Assembly: GCA_002989075.1 (NCBI GenBank)
Contig: PSQN01000006.1
Span: 372,001-436,000, forward strand
DNA: 64,000 nucleotides
Direction: 5' to 3'
Source: Arthonia radiata
Lineage: Eukaryota > Ascomycota > Arthoniomycetes > Arthoniales > Arthoniaceae
The notes under the pieces were generated by a model. It worked only from the letters and a program-made list of their open reading frames with translations. It did no database searches and was not told where the DNA came from. Within the stretch, counting starts at the first letter, position 1. Each line of letters starts with the position of its first letter. Of this stretch, positions 32,907-44,786 are shown one piece after another. Both the position numbers and the translations under genes were made by a program.

Positions 32907-34385
32907 TCATCCAGCCTGCAAGTCCCGTTCCTCTTCCCTGTATTCGTGGCTCCAATACATGCGCCTGATACTGCTCGACAAGCCGATTCGAGGCCATGCA
33001 TCAGCCCAAAATGCATCACAGGTTTGTTTGTGCGTAGCTAAGTCTTCAGATGGGTACGCTGCATCCTGCTTTTTGGCCAGCTCGAAGGCTTCTTTCAGCC
33101 TGTCCAGAAGATCTAGGACTCCAGGGTCGTCCTTGAACAACTCCTCTTCATGTTTTATACGGTCTTGTTCGTGCTCCAGCATGGTTCGATTGAAGCGACT
33201 GGAGTACTTTCGGCATGTCGGACAGTAATAGCTTTTAGATTCCACGCGCTGACCAAATTTGATGACTGGCATTGGTGTGGAGAGCTGGCCCCTGTGCCGC
33301 GTCGCAGTCTCATCTAAGATGCGTTCAAGCTCTGGCTTCTTTGGAAATGACTTGCGCTTGCCACTACCGTAGTCTCTTAGCTTGGCGTCGATTTCGGCAT
33401 TAGCCTTCGCGGTCATTTTCTGTAGACTGCCGTGGGCGCGGATACCCCTCGCTTTCGCCAGGTCGACGCTTGTGATGTTTTTACCACCTGCATTCGGAGT
33501 CAGCGTTGATCAAAGTGTCGAATGTCCGAGACAGAAGCATCTCAGGAACGTGGACGATCTTGACATGAAATGGTAGTGAATGAGCACGGCCAGTCGTCTA
33601 TGAAGCAGGCAGAATTTGAACTCACCTTGATACCATGCAACGCGATCCACAGGGTCCAGATAGTTTCCTACGAATATTTCCATTAGCATACACATCGTAC
33701 AAGAAGCGCCTCGTAGACTCTGCTCAACAGAAGTCGCCCTAGGAGCTAGCACTCTGTAATACCGCTGATGAGTTAAGCAGATGTGACACGTACCACTGAT
33801 AGTCGTCATGGTGGGGACCCCTTTGAGCTGGCTAGCTTTCAAAGCAAAACAAGCCTAAGCAAACAATAAGCTTATCACCCCTAAACTTTTCCAGACCACT
33901 CACGGTTATATAACGCATTTGTAGCAGACACGCGTGAAGGACGGAAGATACACCGAGTCGCCAAAGCCATTGCATACCGCACAATGCTCCTCTCGGAGCG
34001 TCTCAGCAAGCCAACGGAACGGTAGCTGAGACAGCAGCTTCGTCTCCGCAAGCGCACCCAGAATTTCTGGACAATAGCGAACGCAATCTAGCAATGCTGG
34101 TAAGCTCAATACGAGCGTAGGCAGACCCGAGTTAACAGCTCTGAGGGTCATGAGAGTCTTCAGATCCATGTGGGCGAGTACGTAAGTTGCCAGCTCATTC
34201 GAGTCGAAGATGGGTCCCAGTCGGCCGTAGTTAGGCGTCCCATGCCTGCGGAAATTCGTACAAAGGGCTATATTGGTGTCTGAAGGGAACAATTGATTCC
34301 TGTATACATCGTGGTTGATATAACCGCCATCGGAATCCTCGGAGTCGCTCGAGGGAGTGTCAAAGCTGCTCGCAGCCGTAGACAT
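32907..34385 (-). CDS. F-box-like protein with Cys motifs
   Basis: Exons 33915-34385, 33626-33854 and 32907-33487 on the minus strand give 426 residues. The N-terminus is Ser/Asp-rich. An F-box-like segment follows (ELATYVLAHMDLKTLMTLRA, about residues 62-95), then CAVC...CYKC and a second Cys block (TCHIC, CTMC, later CPTC), suggesting zinc binding. The C-terminal part is charged and helical. F-box proteins choose substrates for SCF ubiquitin ligases; the target is unknown. The first donor as modelled (GTTATA at 33914) is weak, so the exon 1-2 junction is the least certain part. The gene is convergent with the dehydrogenase, only 29 bp from its stop. Confidence 0.75.
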
Positions 34386-35050
34386 GTTTCAGAGGCTGGA
34401 GCCTGCTCGAATACCAAGATCGAAATGCGCGAAGTGCGCCCAACGTACGGCAAGAAAAGTGTTCTGTCAGGACTGGAAATGACTTTGTCGCGTCTCTTCA
34501 GATGAGAGATGAGAGGATTCAGGGGCTGGAAGATCGCTCGACGCGCTAGAGTCGCGCCGCACGTGATGTGATGTCATTGCCATTCACCCCGATGCTTGGC
34601 AGATTGATTTCCTAGCCTGCTTCAAACCGGGAATGCCTTCGTGCCTGCGTGTTGAAATCACACCCCGTGATACTCCTTTTGACGAACACTTCACTTCTTC
34701 GAAATCTGAGAATCCTGCTCGGTGACTTTGTCTCAGAATGTTGGGTGCGACAGCAATAAACCATGTCAAACCCCACAGAGGATGTGGAGCAACGACATCC
34801 GAGCCAGTCTTCACGGCCAAAAGGAGGAGGCAGCGCGGAAGGCAAATGCTGCAGAATATGACGGGTAACTAATCCGCGGCTGAACGATACATGCTGGGTG
34901 TAGAAAGTCCGGAAAGGCAGCTGTCCAGCAGAGCTGTATTGTTGCGCGGCCTACCCTTGCTCATGATCCAGGTGATCGTACATTAAATAGGCACACTCTT
35001 CTTGTGCATGCATCGCCTTTTTCAACATTGAGTGAAGACAGCACACAAAA
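34386..35050. promoter_or_regulatory. Divergent promoter region, F-box and GH35 genes
   Basis: 665 bp between divergent starts. A TATA-like TTAAATAG at 34983-34990 lies about 60 bp upstream of the GH35 start. No gene is seen. Confidence 0.45.
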
Positions 35051-38000
35051 ATGATGTCGACATTGGTGTTCGCGCTTCTTGCAGTATTCCTTAGTCCGTT
35101 TCTGTCACGCGCCTACACAGTTGACAGCTCGCTGGTCCCACGACAGCAGTCGGGTGGTTCCCAGGATCTGGTAGAGTCCACCGGCTTGGTCGCAAAAATA
35201 AGACTGATGTACTGTAGGTGACATGGGACGAACACTCGATATTCGTTCGAGGAGAAAGGTTGTTTCTCTTCTCTGGGGAATTCCACCCCTTTCGGCTGCC
35301 TGTGCCGGGTCTATGGCTGGATGTCTTTCAGAAGATCAAAGCCATGGGCTTCAACACGGTGTCTTTCTACACTGACTGGGCATTGCTGGAAGGCAAGGAG
35401 GGGCGTGTCGTCACAGACGGTATCTGGAGCCTCAAAGGATTCTTCGACGCAGCGACAGAGGCGGGCATCTACCTGATCGCGCGACCGGGACCATACATAA
35501 ACGCCGAGGTGTCAGCCGGCGGCTTCCCTGGCTGGTCGCTGAGAATCAATTGCACCTTGCGAACGAGCTGTCCGGAGTACATCAATGCCACGCAACAATA
35601 TATCACAACGATCCTTTCCCAAATTGTCGACGCTGAAATTGCGAATGGAGGACCTGTCATCCTCGTACAGCCCGAGAACGAATATGGCAGCTTTCCAGGC
35701 GTAGATCCTACAGCCTTCCCGGAGGAGCCACAAAAGGAATACATGGCCATCGTAGAGCAACAATTCCGAGACGCTGGCGTCACAGTTCCGCTCATAAACA
35801 ACGACAACTACGTTCACGGCGACTTTGCGCCTGGTACAGGTCCTGGCAGTGTTGACATCTACGCTATTGATGCCTATCCGCTTCGATACGACTGTGCTAA
35901 CCCCTCAGTCTGGCCGAATATCAGGTGAGTGTCCGTCACCGCGTATGACTGTTCTGCTAGAGGATCGACTTTTATTGAGGCACAGTAGCGAGACTGATGG
36001 CTGAGCCTCTTGGACTTCGATGATCTGCGTGCTGATGACTGTCTTAGGTGGCCTCAAAACTGGCAAACGTTGCACGAGCAGCAGAGCCCCTCAACCCCAT
36101 TTGCAATCGCTGAGCTTCAGGGTGGATCTGGGACATCGTTCGAAGGCGTTAATCAAGACATGTGCAATGCTCTTGTCAACCAAGAGGCCGCTCGCGTTGT
36201 GTACAAGAACAACTATAGCTTTGGTGTCAAGCTCTTCAACATATACATGACCTTCGGTGGTAGCAATTGGTAACGCTCATGGTCTCTTTAACTGGGCACA
36301 GGTTACTGACCTCTGAGGTAGGGGCAACCTATGTTATCAAGGAGGTGACTCGTCGTATGATGTAGGTAATACGGATTACCCCTCATCAAAAATCAATTTG
36401 TAGAGACTAAATAACCAGCGTCGTGGCAACGCACACGCAAAGCATGCACAAACCGGACGATATGAGTGCTGACAAAATTGAATAGTATGGTGCAGCTATC
36501 ACAGAAGACCGGCATGTCTGGCGGGAGAAATACAGCGAGCAGAAGCTCGAGGCCAACTTCTTCAAGGTTTCTCCCGCCTACCTTACCGCGATGCCGGGAG
36601 ACGTCGCCAATGGATCCTTCGGAGCACCTATCAGCATAGCCGTGACACCACTGATAGGCAATGGCACATCCACCAATTTCTATGTACTACGGCACGCCGA
36701 CTGGACGTCGCAAGAGAACTCAACGTACAAGCTGACCTTAGCAACTTCAGCTGGCAACCTCACCGTCCCCCAGCTTGGTGGGGAGCTTGGCCTTTTTGGC
36801 AGGGACTCGAAGATCCACGTTACGGACTATGCAATCGACAAGACCAACTTGATCTACTCAACAGCTGAGATCTTTACCTGGGCTACAAACGCGGCCGGAA
36901 AGACGGTGTTGATCCTGTATGGCGGCGCTGACGAAGTGCACGAGATCGCGCTGCCGGTGTTCTTTAATATCAGTTCCAACATTGACGGGTCCACGGTCAA
37001 GCACCAAGTCATGGACTCTATGACAACCCTGCAGTGGCAAGTCACTCCTGATGCGCAAATCGTCGAGTTCAACGAGGGCGAGCTCGAAGTGCATCTACTC
37101 TGGCGCAACGACGCTTACAACCTCTGGTCGTTGGAGCTCCCTGCGCCTGGACCGATCGGCAACTTCAGTTCGCCATCGAAAGCTTCTGTCATTGTGAAGG
37201 GTGGCTATCTCATGCGGAGCGCTAGCATCGACGATAGCAATCTGCATCTGACTGGCGATGTTAACACAACCACCAGCATCCAGGTGCTCTTCGAGCCCAG
37301 CGGAAATGTGACGTCTCTCAACTTCAATGGAACGCCACTTAATAACACCAACGCTGAACTCGACTCACTAGGCAGACCAACTTTCACGATTCCCTTCACT
37401 CCGCCAGATCTCCAATTACCAGACTTCATCACCCTCGAATGGAAATACATCGACTCCCTCCTTGAGGTCCAGCCCACCTACGACGATAGCCTCTGGACTC
37501 CCTGCAACTACAGCACAACCACCAACCCTCAACGCAACCTCACAACCCCAACTTCTCTCTACGCCAGTGACTACGGCTACCACACCGGCTCCCTCCTCTA
37601 CCGCGGCCACTTCACGCTCACTGGAGTGGAGACTCAATTCTCCCTCAACATCTCCGGCGGCTACGCCTTCGCGCACTCAGCTTGGCTCAACGGCACATTC
37701 CTCGGCTCCTGGAAAGGTACCAATGCCAACCAGACATACGCGCAAACACTCGATCTTCCACCCACATCACTCCTTGCGAAAGGCCAACCCGCCGTCCTTA
37801 CAATTCTCGTCGACCACATGGGCCAGACCGAGACCGGACCAGGCAACGAAGCCATAAAGTTCCCGCTCGGGATCCTCGACTATGACCTCGCTGGCCACGC
37901 CAAAGAGGACGTCACATGGCTCATGACGGGCAACCTCGGCGGAGAGGACTACGCGGATCTCGCACGTGGACCCAGAAACGAAGGTGGTACGTACGCAGAG

Positions 38001-38447
38001 CGCCAAGGCTTCCACTTGCCTTCAACACCAAGTGAAAGTTGGGAGGTGCGATCACCCATCAACGGGATAGAGCAGGCAGGCATAGCGTTCTACAGCGCCT
38101 CCTTCAACCTCTCCATCCCAGAAGGCTACGATGTACCGCTCTCCTTCGTCTTTCCCCACGCGGGCACAGATGTTACCAGCAACTTCCGTGTGCAGCTGTT
38201 CGTAAACGGGTATCAGTTTGGGGAGTATGTGTCAAATCTGGGACCGGAGGCAGCGTTTCCGGTGCCAGCAGGGATCTTGAATCATGCGGGGGAGAACTGG
38301 GTGGGACTGACGCTGTGGGCGCTTGATAATGGTGGAGCGAGGCTGGAGAGTCTGGAGTTGCAGGCGAATATGCCCGTTTTGAGTGGATTGAGAAGGCCAG
38401 CATTGAGCCCGCAGCCGGCTTGGAGGGAGAGGCTGGGGTCGTACTGA
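35051..38447 (+). CDS. Secreted beta-galactosidase, GH35
   Basis: Exons 35051-35170, 35218-35924, 36048-36269, 36322-36361 and 36486-38447 give 1016 residues, the usual size of fungal GH35 enzymes. A signal peptide ([21 protein letters not shown]) precedes the TIM barrel: [50 protein letters not shown]. The acid/base Glu is in QPENEYG and the nucleophile Glu in AIAELQGGS; both are present. GGSNWGN...SSYDYG closes the barrel, followed by beta-sandwich domains with many N-glycosylation sites. It removes terminal beta-galactose from galactans, arabinogalactan or xyloglucan outside the cell. Exon 4 is only 40 bp, but the conserved SSYDYG join supports it. Confidence 0.94.
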
Positions 38448-39164
38448 TGGTACGTGGAGGTGTTGTGGGCGCGTGCGAGCATTGCTTGTATGATTAATGG
38501 TCAAAGACTTCTGCTGATGAGATCGACGGTATGGCATGCCGTAACGAGCTTCGGCAATTTTGCTCAATACAGCTCGATACGACATTGTTAGGCGCTTTCC
38601 CCATCGAGGTTGGCAAGGTCCGGTATTTACCGACGGCAGGAAAGGCACCACTCAAGAGAAAGATCTGTAAACACGATCGACTGCTTTATCTTCCTCGCAG
38701 CGTAATATTATAACCAGGAAGTGTCTTGGAAAATAAGCCGTGAGGCCTCCAACTCTTTACTGGCACGCCATGAACTGTCGAACGAAATCTGCCCAGTTGC
38801 CATGCTTGCGGTACTGATTAGCAAACCTCTGAGCAACCTCAGGCATGTTGAATAGTGTCTGTAACGCCTGCTAGTTGGCGTCAAAACAGAGCTCTTCGAG
38901 AACACTTAGAACCTAGCTCTGTGCTCGAGAGGATTCGGCTTGCGAGACTTGCTAGAGCCGGCATCCAATTCTAACATGCACAGTATCTCAAAGCGCCGTC
39001 CTATCCGTGGCAGTAAGCTGTGTCAATGCGGCTCTGCGGGCACCATGCCCACCAATGCAAGGCAACCAAATGCCTGCGGCCGTGCACAGCCCCATAACAA
39101 CTCAATATCCCAAAATTTCGAACCTCGTCTCGCGACTGTCGCTCCATGCAGCATGTAAGCAGAA
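38448..39164. other. Intergenic, no gene seen
   Basis: About 720 bp between co-directional genes. Short overlapping frames only, no family motif. Confidence 0.6.
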
Positions 39165-40880
39165 ATGGAGCACGAAGACGTAGAGCATGAGGATTTGCCA
39201 TTCGAGCAACCCGGTCTATCAGCTCGATCAAGCTTGACTTCTTGGTCTACACTCACGGATGTAGCTGAGCTAGACTCTGGCTCAGACGTTTCAACGCCTC
39301 ATTTTTGGACGCCACGCGAGCAGTCGCGAGAACGTTCAGAGGCATCAGCTCTTCCCGATCACGGACCCCTGTCAACATGCGCGGCTGAGCAACGCCACTT
39401 CAGCGATGGTTCTCACGGTAGACCAGCGAAGTATGCCGGCCGCCTTGGGTCATGGCCGACGATTTTCGGAAGCATGACGAGAGATCTTTTCGCTCTCGCC
39501 ACGCTCATAACCGGGGTGTACATCGGTTGGACCACTCTCCATTACACTAGGCTGTCGACGTATTACGAATTTAGAGAAGCTTGCCAAAGTGATCTGGTAT
39601 TCCCCATCTCGCACCTGTGGGGTAGCATATACTGACAAACGCAGGGACGCAATCGCACGCTCTCGCGGGACTGCGAGCACGCGCTGACGACGCGGATATC
39701 GTACTTAGCGCCACGAGCTTATCATGTCCCAGAAGGGGTACTTGACTCGGAGGATCTGAGTAGTACCACGCCGTTGTCTGACCGCGCACACCGTGCACAC
39801 GCTTTCTGGACGACCTTCGCGTACATCGCCACCTTTACCTGCGGCGTGATCACAGCGATCATGTTCCGACCGTTAATCGAGCCGTTCCATCCTATCGTTT
39901 CTTTAGCCCGTGAACAGATCACACACGAGGTGCAGTATACAATAAGATCCTGGGCTTTGACAGAGTCGAACGACGACTCGGACGACGACGACCGAGCTCG
40001 TAACCACAGACGCATCGCCAAGATACGTCAAATAATTCTTGAGCAGAAGCTGGAGAGCCTTGAATCCAATATGAAGGAGCTCACAGGCACTAGGGTTCTT
40101 CAAGTAGCCGAAGTGCGTCTGGCAGTGCTTCTCAATCAGGAAACGGCACAACCAGAGCTTGCCGAGCAACTTGTCAGTCGGCTTCGATCAATACACGAGA
40201 GTGCAGAGGCTCATTGTCGTGAGCTTATTTCTGAAGGTGTACCATTCAGTGGTAGTGACGCCCAAATGAAGAGCATCTTCGATTCAATGGTCAGAATCTC
40301 GCAGTCCACCAGTGAACAGTGGAGTCTTGTTGTGCAGGAGCTCATGAAAGGCTTATCTGGCCACGAGGCGGTTTACGAAATCCAAGCTGTGACGACGCGA
40401 GTGCAACCACAATATCTGCCCATGACCGTGTTGAAGGAGTGGCATGAGATAGTTGCAGACCTGCTGAAAACGTCGAACCAGAGCAGCCTTTTTGGAGACG
40501 TACCTATCATACCTCTGTCAGGTAATACGTTCAATAGTAGCGAACGTGCTGCCATGCCTTTCTCGGTGCAAAAAGTCCTCATGCGCACCAGTGCCCAAGG
40601 GCCAACGCGACCAATACCAATGGGACCCAGAGTAGCTAGCTCTGTTGCTGACAGATGCAAAACAGAAGCCGGACAAGCGCTTCGAGATTCGGATCGTCCA
40701 CCGCGGAGAGGTTTCGATTTCCGTTTCGAAGATTGGTCCAGTCCCGATGACAGTACCTTGGGGAATGGCATTTATAAAGTTGCCACTCGCAGGCGACCAG
40801 ACTCGCCACGGCCGCGAGAACGGGGCGGGTCAGGACAACCCAATCTCGTCCCCCTACTCCAAGTCGGAGTTGCCCTGTAG
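39165..40880 (+). CDS. Hypothetical two-helix membrane protein with coiled coil
   Basis: Exons 39165-39596 and 39645-40880 (48-bp intron) give 555 residues. I do not recognise a family. The N-terminal 90 residues are acidic and Ser-rich. Hydrophobic segments lie near 107-126 (LFALATLITGVYIGWTTLHY) and 205-235 (TFAYIATFTCGVITAIMF). A Glu/Gln/Leu-rich helical stretch (about 265-330; IILEQKLESLESNMKELTG) looks like a coiled coil, preceded by an acidic DDSDDDD run. The C-terminus is basic and Pro/Arg-rich. The layout suggests a membrane-anchored scaffold; no function is claimed. Confidence 0.65.
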
Positions 40881-41826
40881 ATGAGCAAAAGGGGACCGGA
40901 TTACGACCGGCATCATCTTGTACCGAAAGCATTGGGCGCGATTCCTCCCTTTACTGGAGGATTGGCATTACACTGGAGCGTGGGGCCTGCAAGTGGGTAT
41001 TCCAAAAGAGAGGAAGTACCTGCGGGAGGACCCAGGTGCAGGTAAAGGCCAAGCGCTGAAAGACAGGAAGCCAACTGGATAGATGTTGTTGGGTACTCAC
41101 AGCGTGCATTACATGCGAGCCTTGATCAGGCTGCAGTCGAGCTTTCTCCGTTTCTACGGAGTACCACCATTTCAGAATCAGGGGACGGGATAGAGGTGTT
41201 CTGCGCCACACTGGGACCAGTCCGTTGGGATTACTGAATAGTTGCCATACTGCGAACAGGTATTTTTTGGTGCAATACATACCACTCCACGTACAACTCC
41301 CCGCATGTAGAACGCAAAGAAAGCCCTGTGAGGTAGGTAATACTGCGTCCAAGAACTACTCAAGTATGTATGTTTTATAGTCTGTACAACACTATCGCAG
41401 CGAGATGTGATCATATCGCCCAAGTTGGCGCCTGTCGTGTGAGCTGCGCCTACGATGAACGCATCGAGTCCACATCAGGATGCTCTGTATAAGACATCGA
41501 AGACCATTCAAGCGGCGAAACGACAAAGGAGTTGAAAGCCCGAAGAAGCCAACAGCAGCGATAAATGGGTGTTTGCGTAGGTATGCTAAGTACATGGAGA
41601 AGGCGACAGGGAAAATTCACAGTACACTATCAGACAACATTGATCGCAAAGAGCACTATATGGACAAAGGTCGCAATACAAAATCTACACCCCAAATAGT
41701 ACAAAGTTGCGAATACAAAGATCGGAAAATAGCCACTCACGTAAGCGCGACCACATCGTACACATGCCCCACCATCCTTCCTCAGTCAAAGCTAGGCTCC
41801 AGCGCCAGGCGAGAGCCAGTCCACGC
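40881..41826. other. Convergent intergenic region, no gene seen
   Basis: About 950 bp between the 3' ends of two genes. Frames of 60-130 codons on both strands lack motifs and overlap each other. Confidence 0.55.
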
Positions 41827-43884
41827 TCAGTCATCATCATGCCTGTGGAAGAAATGATGCTGATGCTCCTTCGCCGGCATCTGCTCCCCTTCAGGCTCCC
41901 GCAACGCAAGATCATCGAAGGTGATCCCTCCGTTCGCTTGTGCACCGTTGGTCTGCCCCCCATTCACCTGCGTACCACTAGTCTGCGGCGCCGGCTGTTG
42001 CACCGCGCCACCCCCACCATTCAGACTCGGCCCCGTAGTCCCCAACCCCCCAAGCTCAACCCCTGTCTTATCCCTCCCGTTCGGCTGAAAGCTCGCCGGC
42101 GTCGGCTTCAAATTACTCTGAAAGATATCATTCGCAATCCCGATACCCAGCGGGACGCCACCAAGGGGGAACACCGCGCCCGCAGCGGGCTGGTCACCGC
42201 GGGGTCCCAGCGTCTCGTACCGCACGTCCTGCGAGGCTTTGTACATGGTCGTGCCGTCGGCGTTGAGAGTGGTAGACGCCAGACCGTCTTTCGAGGAGAA
42301 GGCGTCGAACGCCCAGTGCACGCCTAGGAACACGCGGCTGAGCGCGTTATCGAAGATCGCGTCCCAAAGCGAGGGGAAGGTGCGGATGACGCGCGTGCGC
42401 ACCGTGCCGACTTGATCCGTGATGGGACGGGTGGGGTCATAGGGTTCGCGAAGGTCACGGCTGATACCGTTGAGCTCGTCGGAGGTAGCGGTGAAGGCGA
42501 TGTTATCGGGTTCGTTGGCGGCGAAGGGGAGGTTATCGCGATGCTTGTAGTAGAGGCGCATAGCTTGGAACATGGCGCCGCCGAAGGTCGCGTGGCCGGA
42601 GGGATACGAGGGGAAGGGGGGCTTGAAGGAGGGGTTGTTGGTGTTTGTGTTCGGGGCGCCGAGGGTGAGCCAGAAGGGATCTTGCTGGGGGTTCCCGGCA
42701 TCTTCGCGGACGCCGGAGAGGGGGCGCCAGAATTGGAAGTCGTACTTGCCGAGCCAGGAGAAGATGCCTGCGTCTGCTCCGGCGGCGTTGACGAGGGCGA
42801 AGAGGCGTGCGAAGTCGGCGTTGTTGGCTTCGGCGGTGGGGTCGGTGGAGGGTTTGCGGTCCCATGCGATTTGGCGGAGGATTTGGTTGTAGTGTCTGAG
42901 TGGTCTGTGAGAAGTTAGTAGCGGGCTCTTTTTGCAACCTAAGTCGAATGGATTCGGCCGGGATACTCACGTGCCGATGAGGTTGGCACCATCGTACGCC
43001 CAGAAAAACCCGCTGACGGTTTGAGCGGGCGTACGCTTGGTAGTGTTGAGAGCAGCGTTGCCTCCTTCGCGGTAGACGTCATCGAAGCCCCATTGATATT
43101 CTGCGATGTCATTCTGCCCGGCACCAACGGGTGGATCGGCAAGAATGTGTTCAGTTGCCTGTCCATCAACGACACCCTGTACAGCAAGACGCCTGGCCGT
43201 CAACCCATAGAAGGGTGCATCGTAGACTCTGATCGCCTTCTTAGGTCCGTTGGGATTGTTGATGTCGACTGGCACAATACGGATTGGGTTCGTTGGATCA
43301 TCATCGAACCTGTACTTGACCCCTCGCATAGGCTGGTAAGAGTCTTGGTCGAAGCCGATCTCACCAGGCTTTATGTCAAGCGCGTTCAACATGGCTTGAC
43401 CAACAGCGACACCAAAGCGGTAGCTGCGAGAGAGCGTGTCTAGCACGGGCTGGATGCCATTCACCGCGTTACTCAAATAGTTCACGAGGGCGTCAGTACC
43501 AGCATTAGAGACCGACGCACTGCGCGTGCCGAATAATTGCTGCAGAGCAGTGTTCGCTGCACCGGCGACAGCCAGTCGTGCATCTGTGGCGCCATCGAGG
43601 GGTGGCAAGCGGTAGGTTGGATCAGCGTTGTTCGGTGTCAAGTAAGTAGTCGCCGTGCCTGTTGCATCCGGCAATACGGCGAAGTACGCGTCATTGATAG
43701 CCAGATGAAGGATGCCGAGAGCTCTTGCAGTGGCTGGAGGTTCGCCTTGCGGTCCTTGAATGACAGATGTGGTGGTAAGCCTTACCAGATCCAACGCCAC
43801 GTTGTTCCAGAACAGGACATAGTTCTTGTTGAAGTCTGGAGTTTCCAGGTCATTGGTTGGTGGTAGTACAACTGAGGTTGCCAT
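41827..43884 (-). CDS. Vanadium-dependent chloroperoxidase
   Basis: Exons 42971-43884 and 41827-42904 on the minus strand give 663 residues. The product aligns along its length with the Curvularia inaequalis enzyme as I know it: [70 protein letters not shown]. All vanadate ligands are visible: Lys and Arg in [14 protein letters not shown], Ser-Gly-His in [11 protein letters not shown], Arg and the covalently bound His in SRVFLGVHW. It should oxidise chloride or bromide with peroxide to hypohalite. There is no classical signal peptide, as in the Curvularia enzyme. The C-terminal tail is unusual: Gly/Asn/Gln-rich, then [14 protein letters not shown], a possible metal-binding end. Confidence 0.95.
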
Positions 43885-44786
43885 GATAAATGTTACTAGA
43901 AAGTCAAAGCTGCGCAGTGGGTGGATAAAATCACGTCAATCGCCATAGCGCACCACCCTTTTCTTATACAGTGTAAAGATGATCACACGACTGTTGTTCG
44001 GCTGGACACTGCCCTGGGCTGAAAACATTGAGCAAACGTCTCAGCCAGAGAGAACGAATCACATACAATTGAAGACTGTCAAAGAGCGGCATGGACTCTA
44101 ATAATGGGTGAGAAATAATAATGTGCATGTTAAGCATGCTGAACGCAGACCTGATGCCTTACGCTTGACATCCGCTTACTCCAGAGCCCATTTATTTCTC
44201 AGCTCGCTCGAGACTAGGAGTGCGTGCGCACTGTGTGTGCTCTTGCAAATGGAATGTGAGATGGACTGCTTACGCAGCAGTCGAAGCAAACTCGGCTCCT
44301 TCAGAGAAAATCAGAACGATTGAGGCCGAGGCTGCTTGAGAGCCCTATCGGACTTGCAGCTGGCCAGTAGATACGGAGAAGAGCGGACTGGAGTCCACAA
44401 ACGGTGCAAGGCTCGTGAAAAGATGGTTGGATGTATCGATGTATTCCATAAGCCGCCAAGCCGTAGTTCAGCCCGTCAAAGGTCACATGCGACGCTGTTT
44501 GCGAAAATACGACATGGATGGGGGCGTAAAGGGCGAGAATAGAAGATGAAGGGGTGGCTTATGAATGCTTACATAGGGATTAATTGATGATGATGGCTGA
44601 ATCATAAGTTCTTGAAGCAAGCGGCTGATCTGAGATACATAGGACGTGTTCTCCAAGGGAACGCGAGAGGGATAGAAGAGAAAGACCCGAAATATTTGGT
44701 GGTGGCGGATTTACCATATTCCGGCTTCCGCGCCATCGACAACCGCACTGGGAAAAGCGTGATAATGGTGTTCTAGATGACGAGGC
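43885..44786. other. Intergenic, no gene seen
   Basis: About 900 bp between the chloroperoxidase promoter and the 3' end of the GMC gene, both on the minus strand. No supported gene. On the minus strand a TATAAG lies near 43974, about 90 bp upstream of the chloroperoxidase start. Confidence 0.5.
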
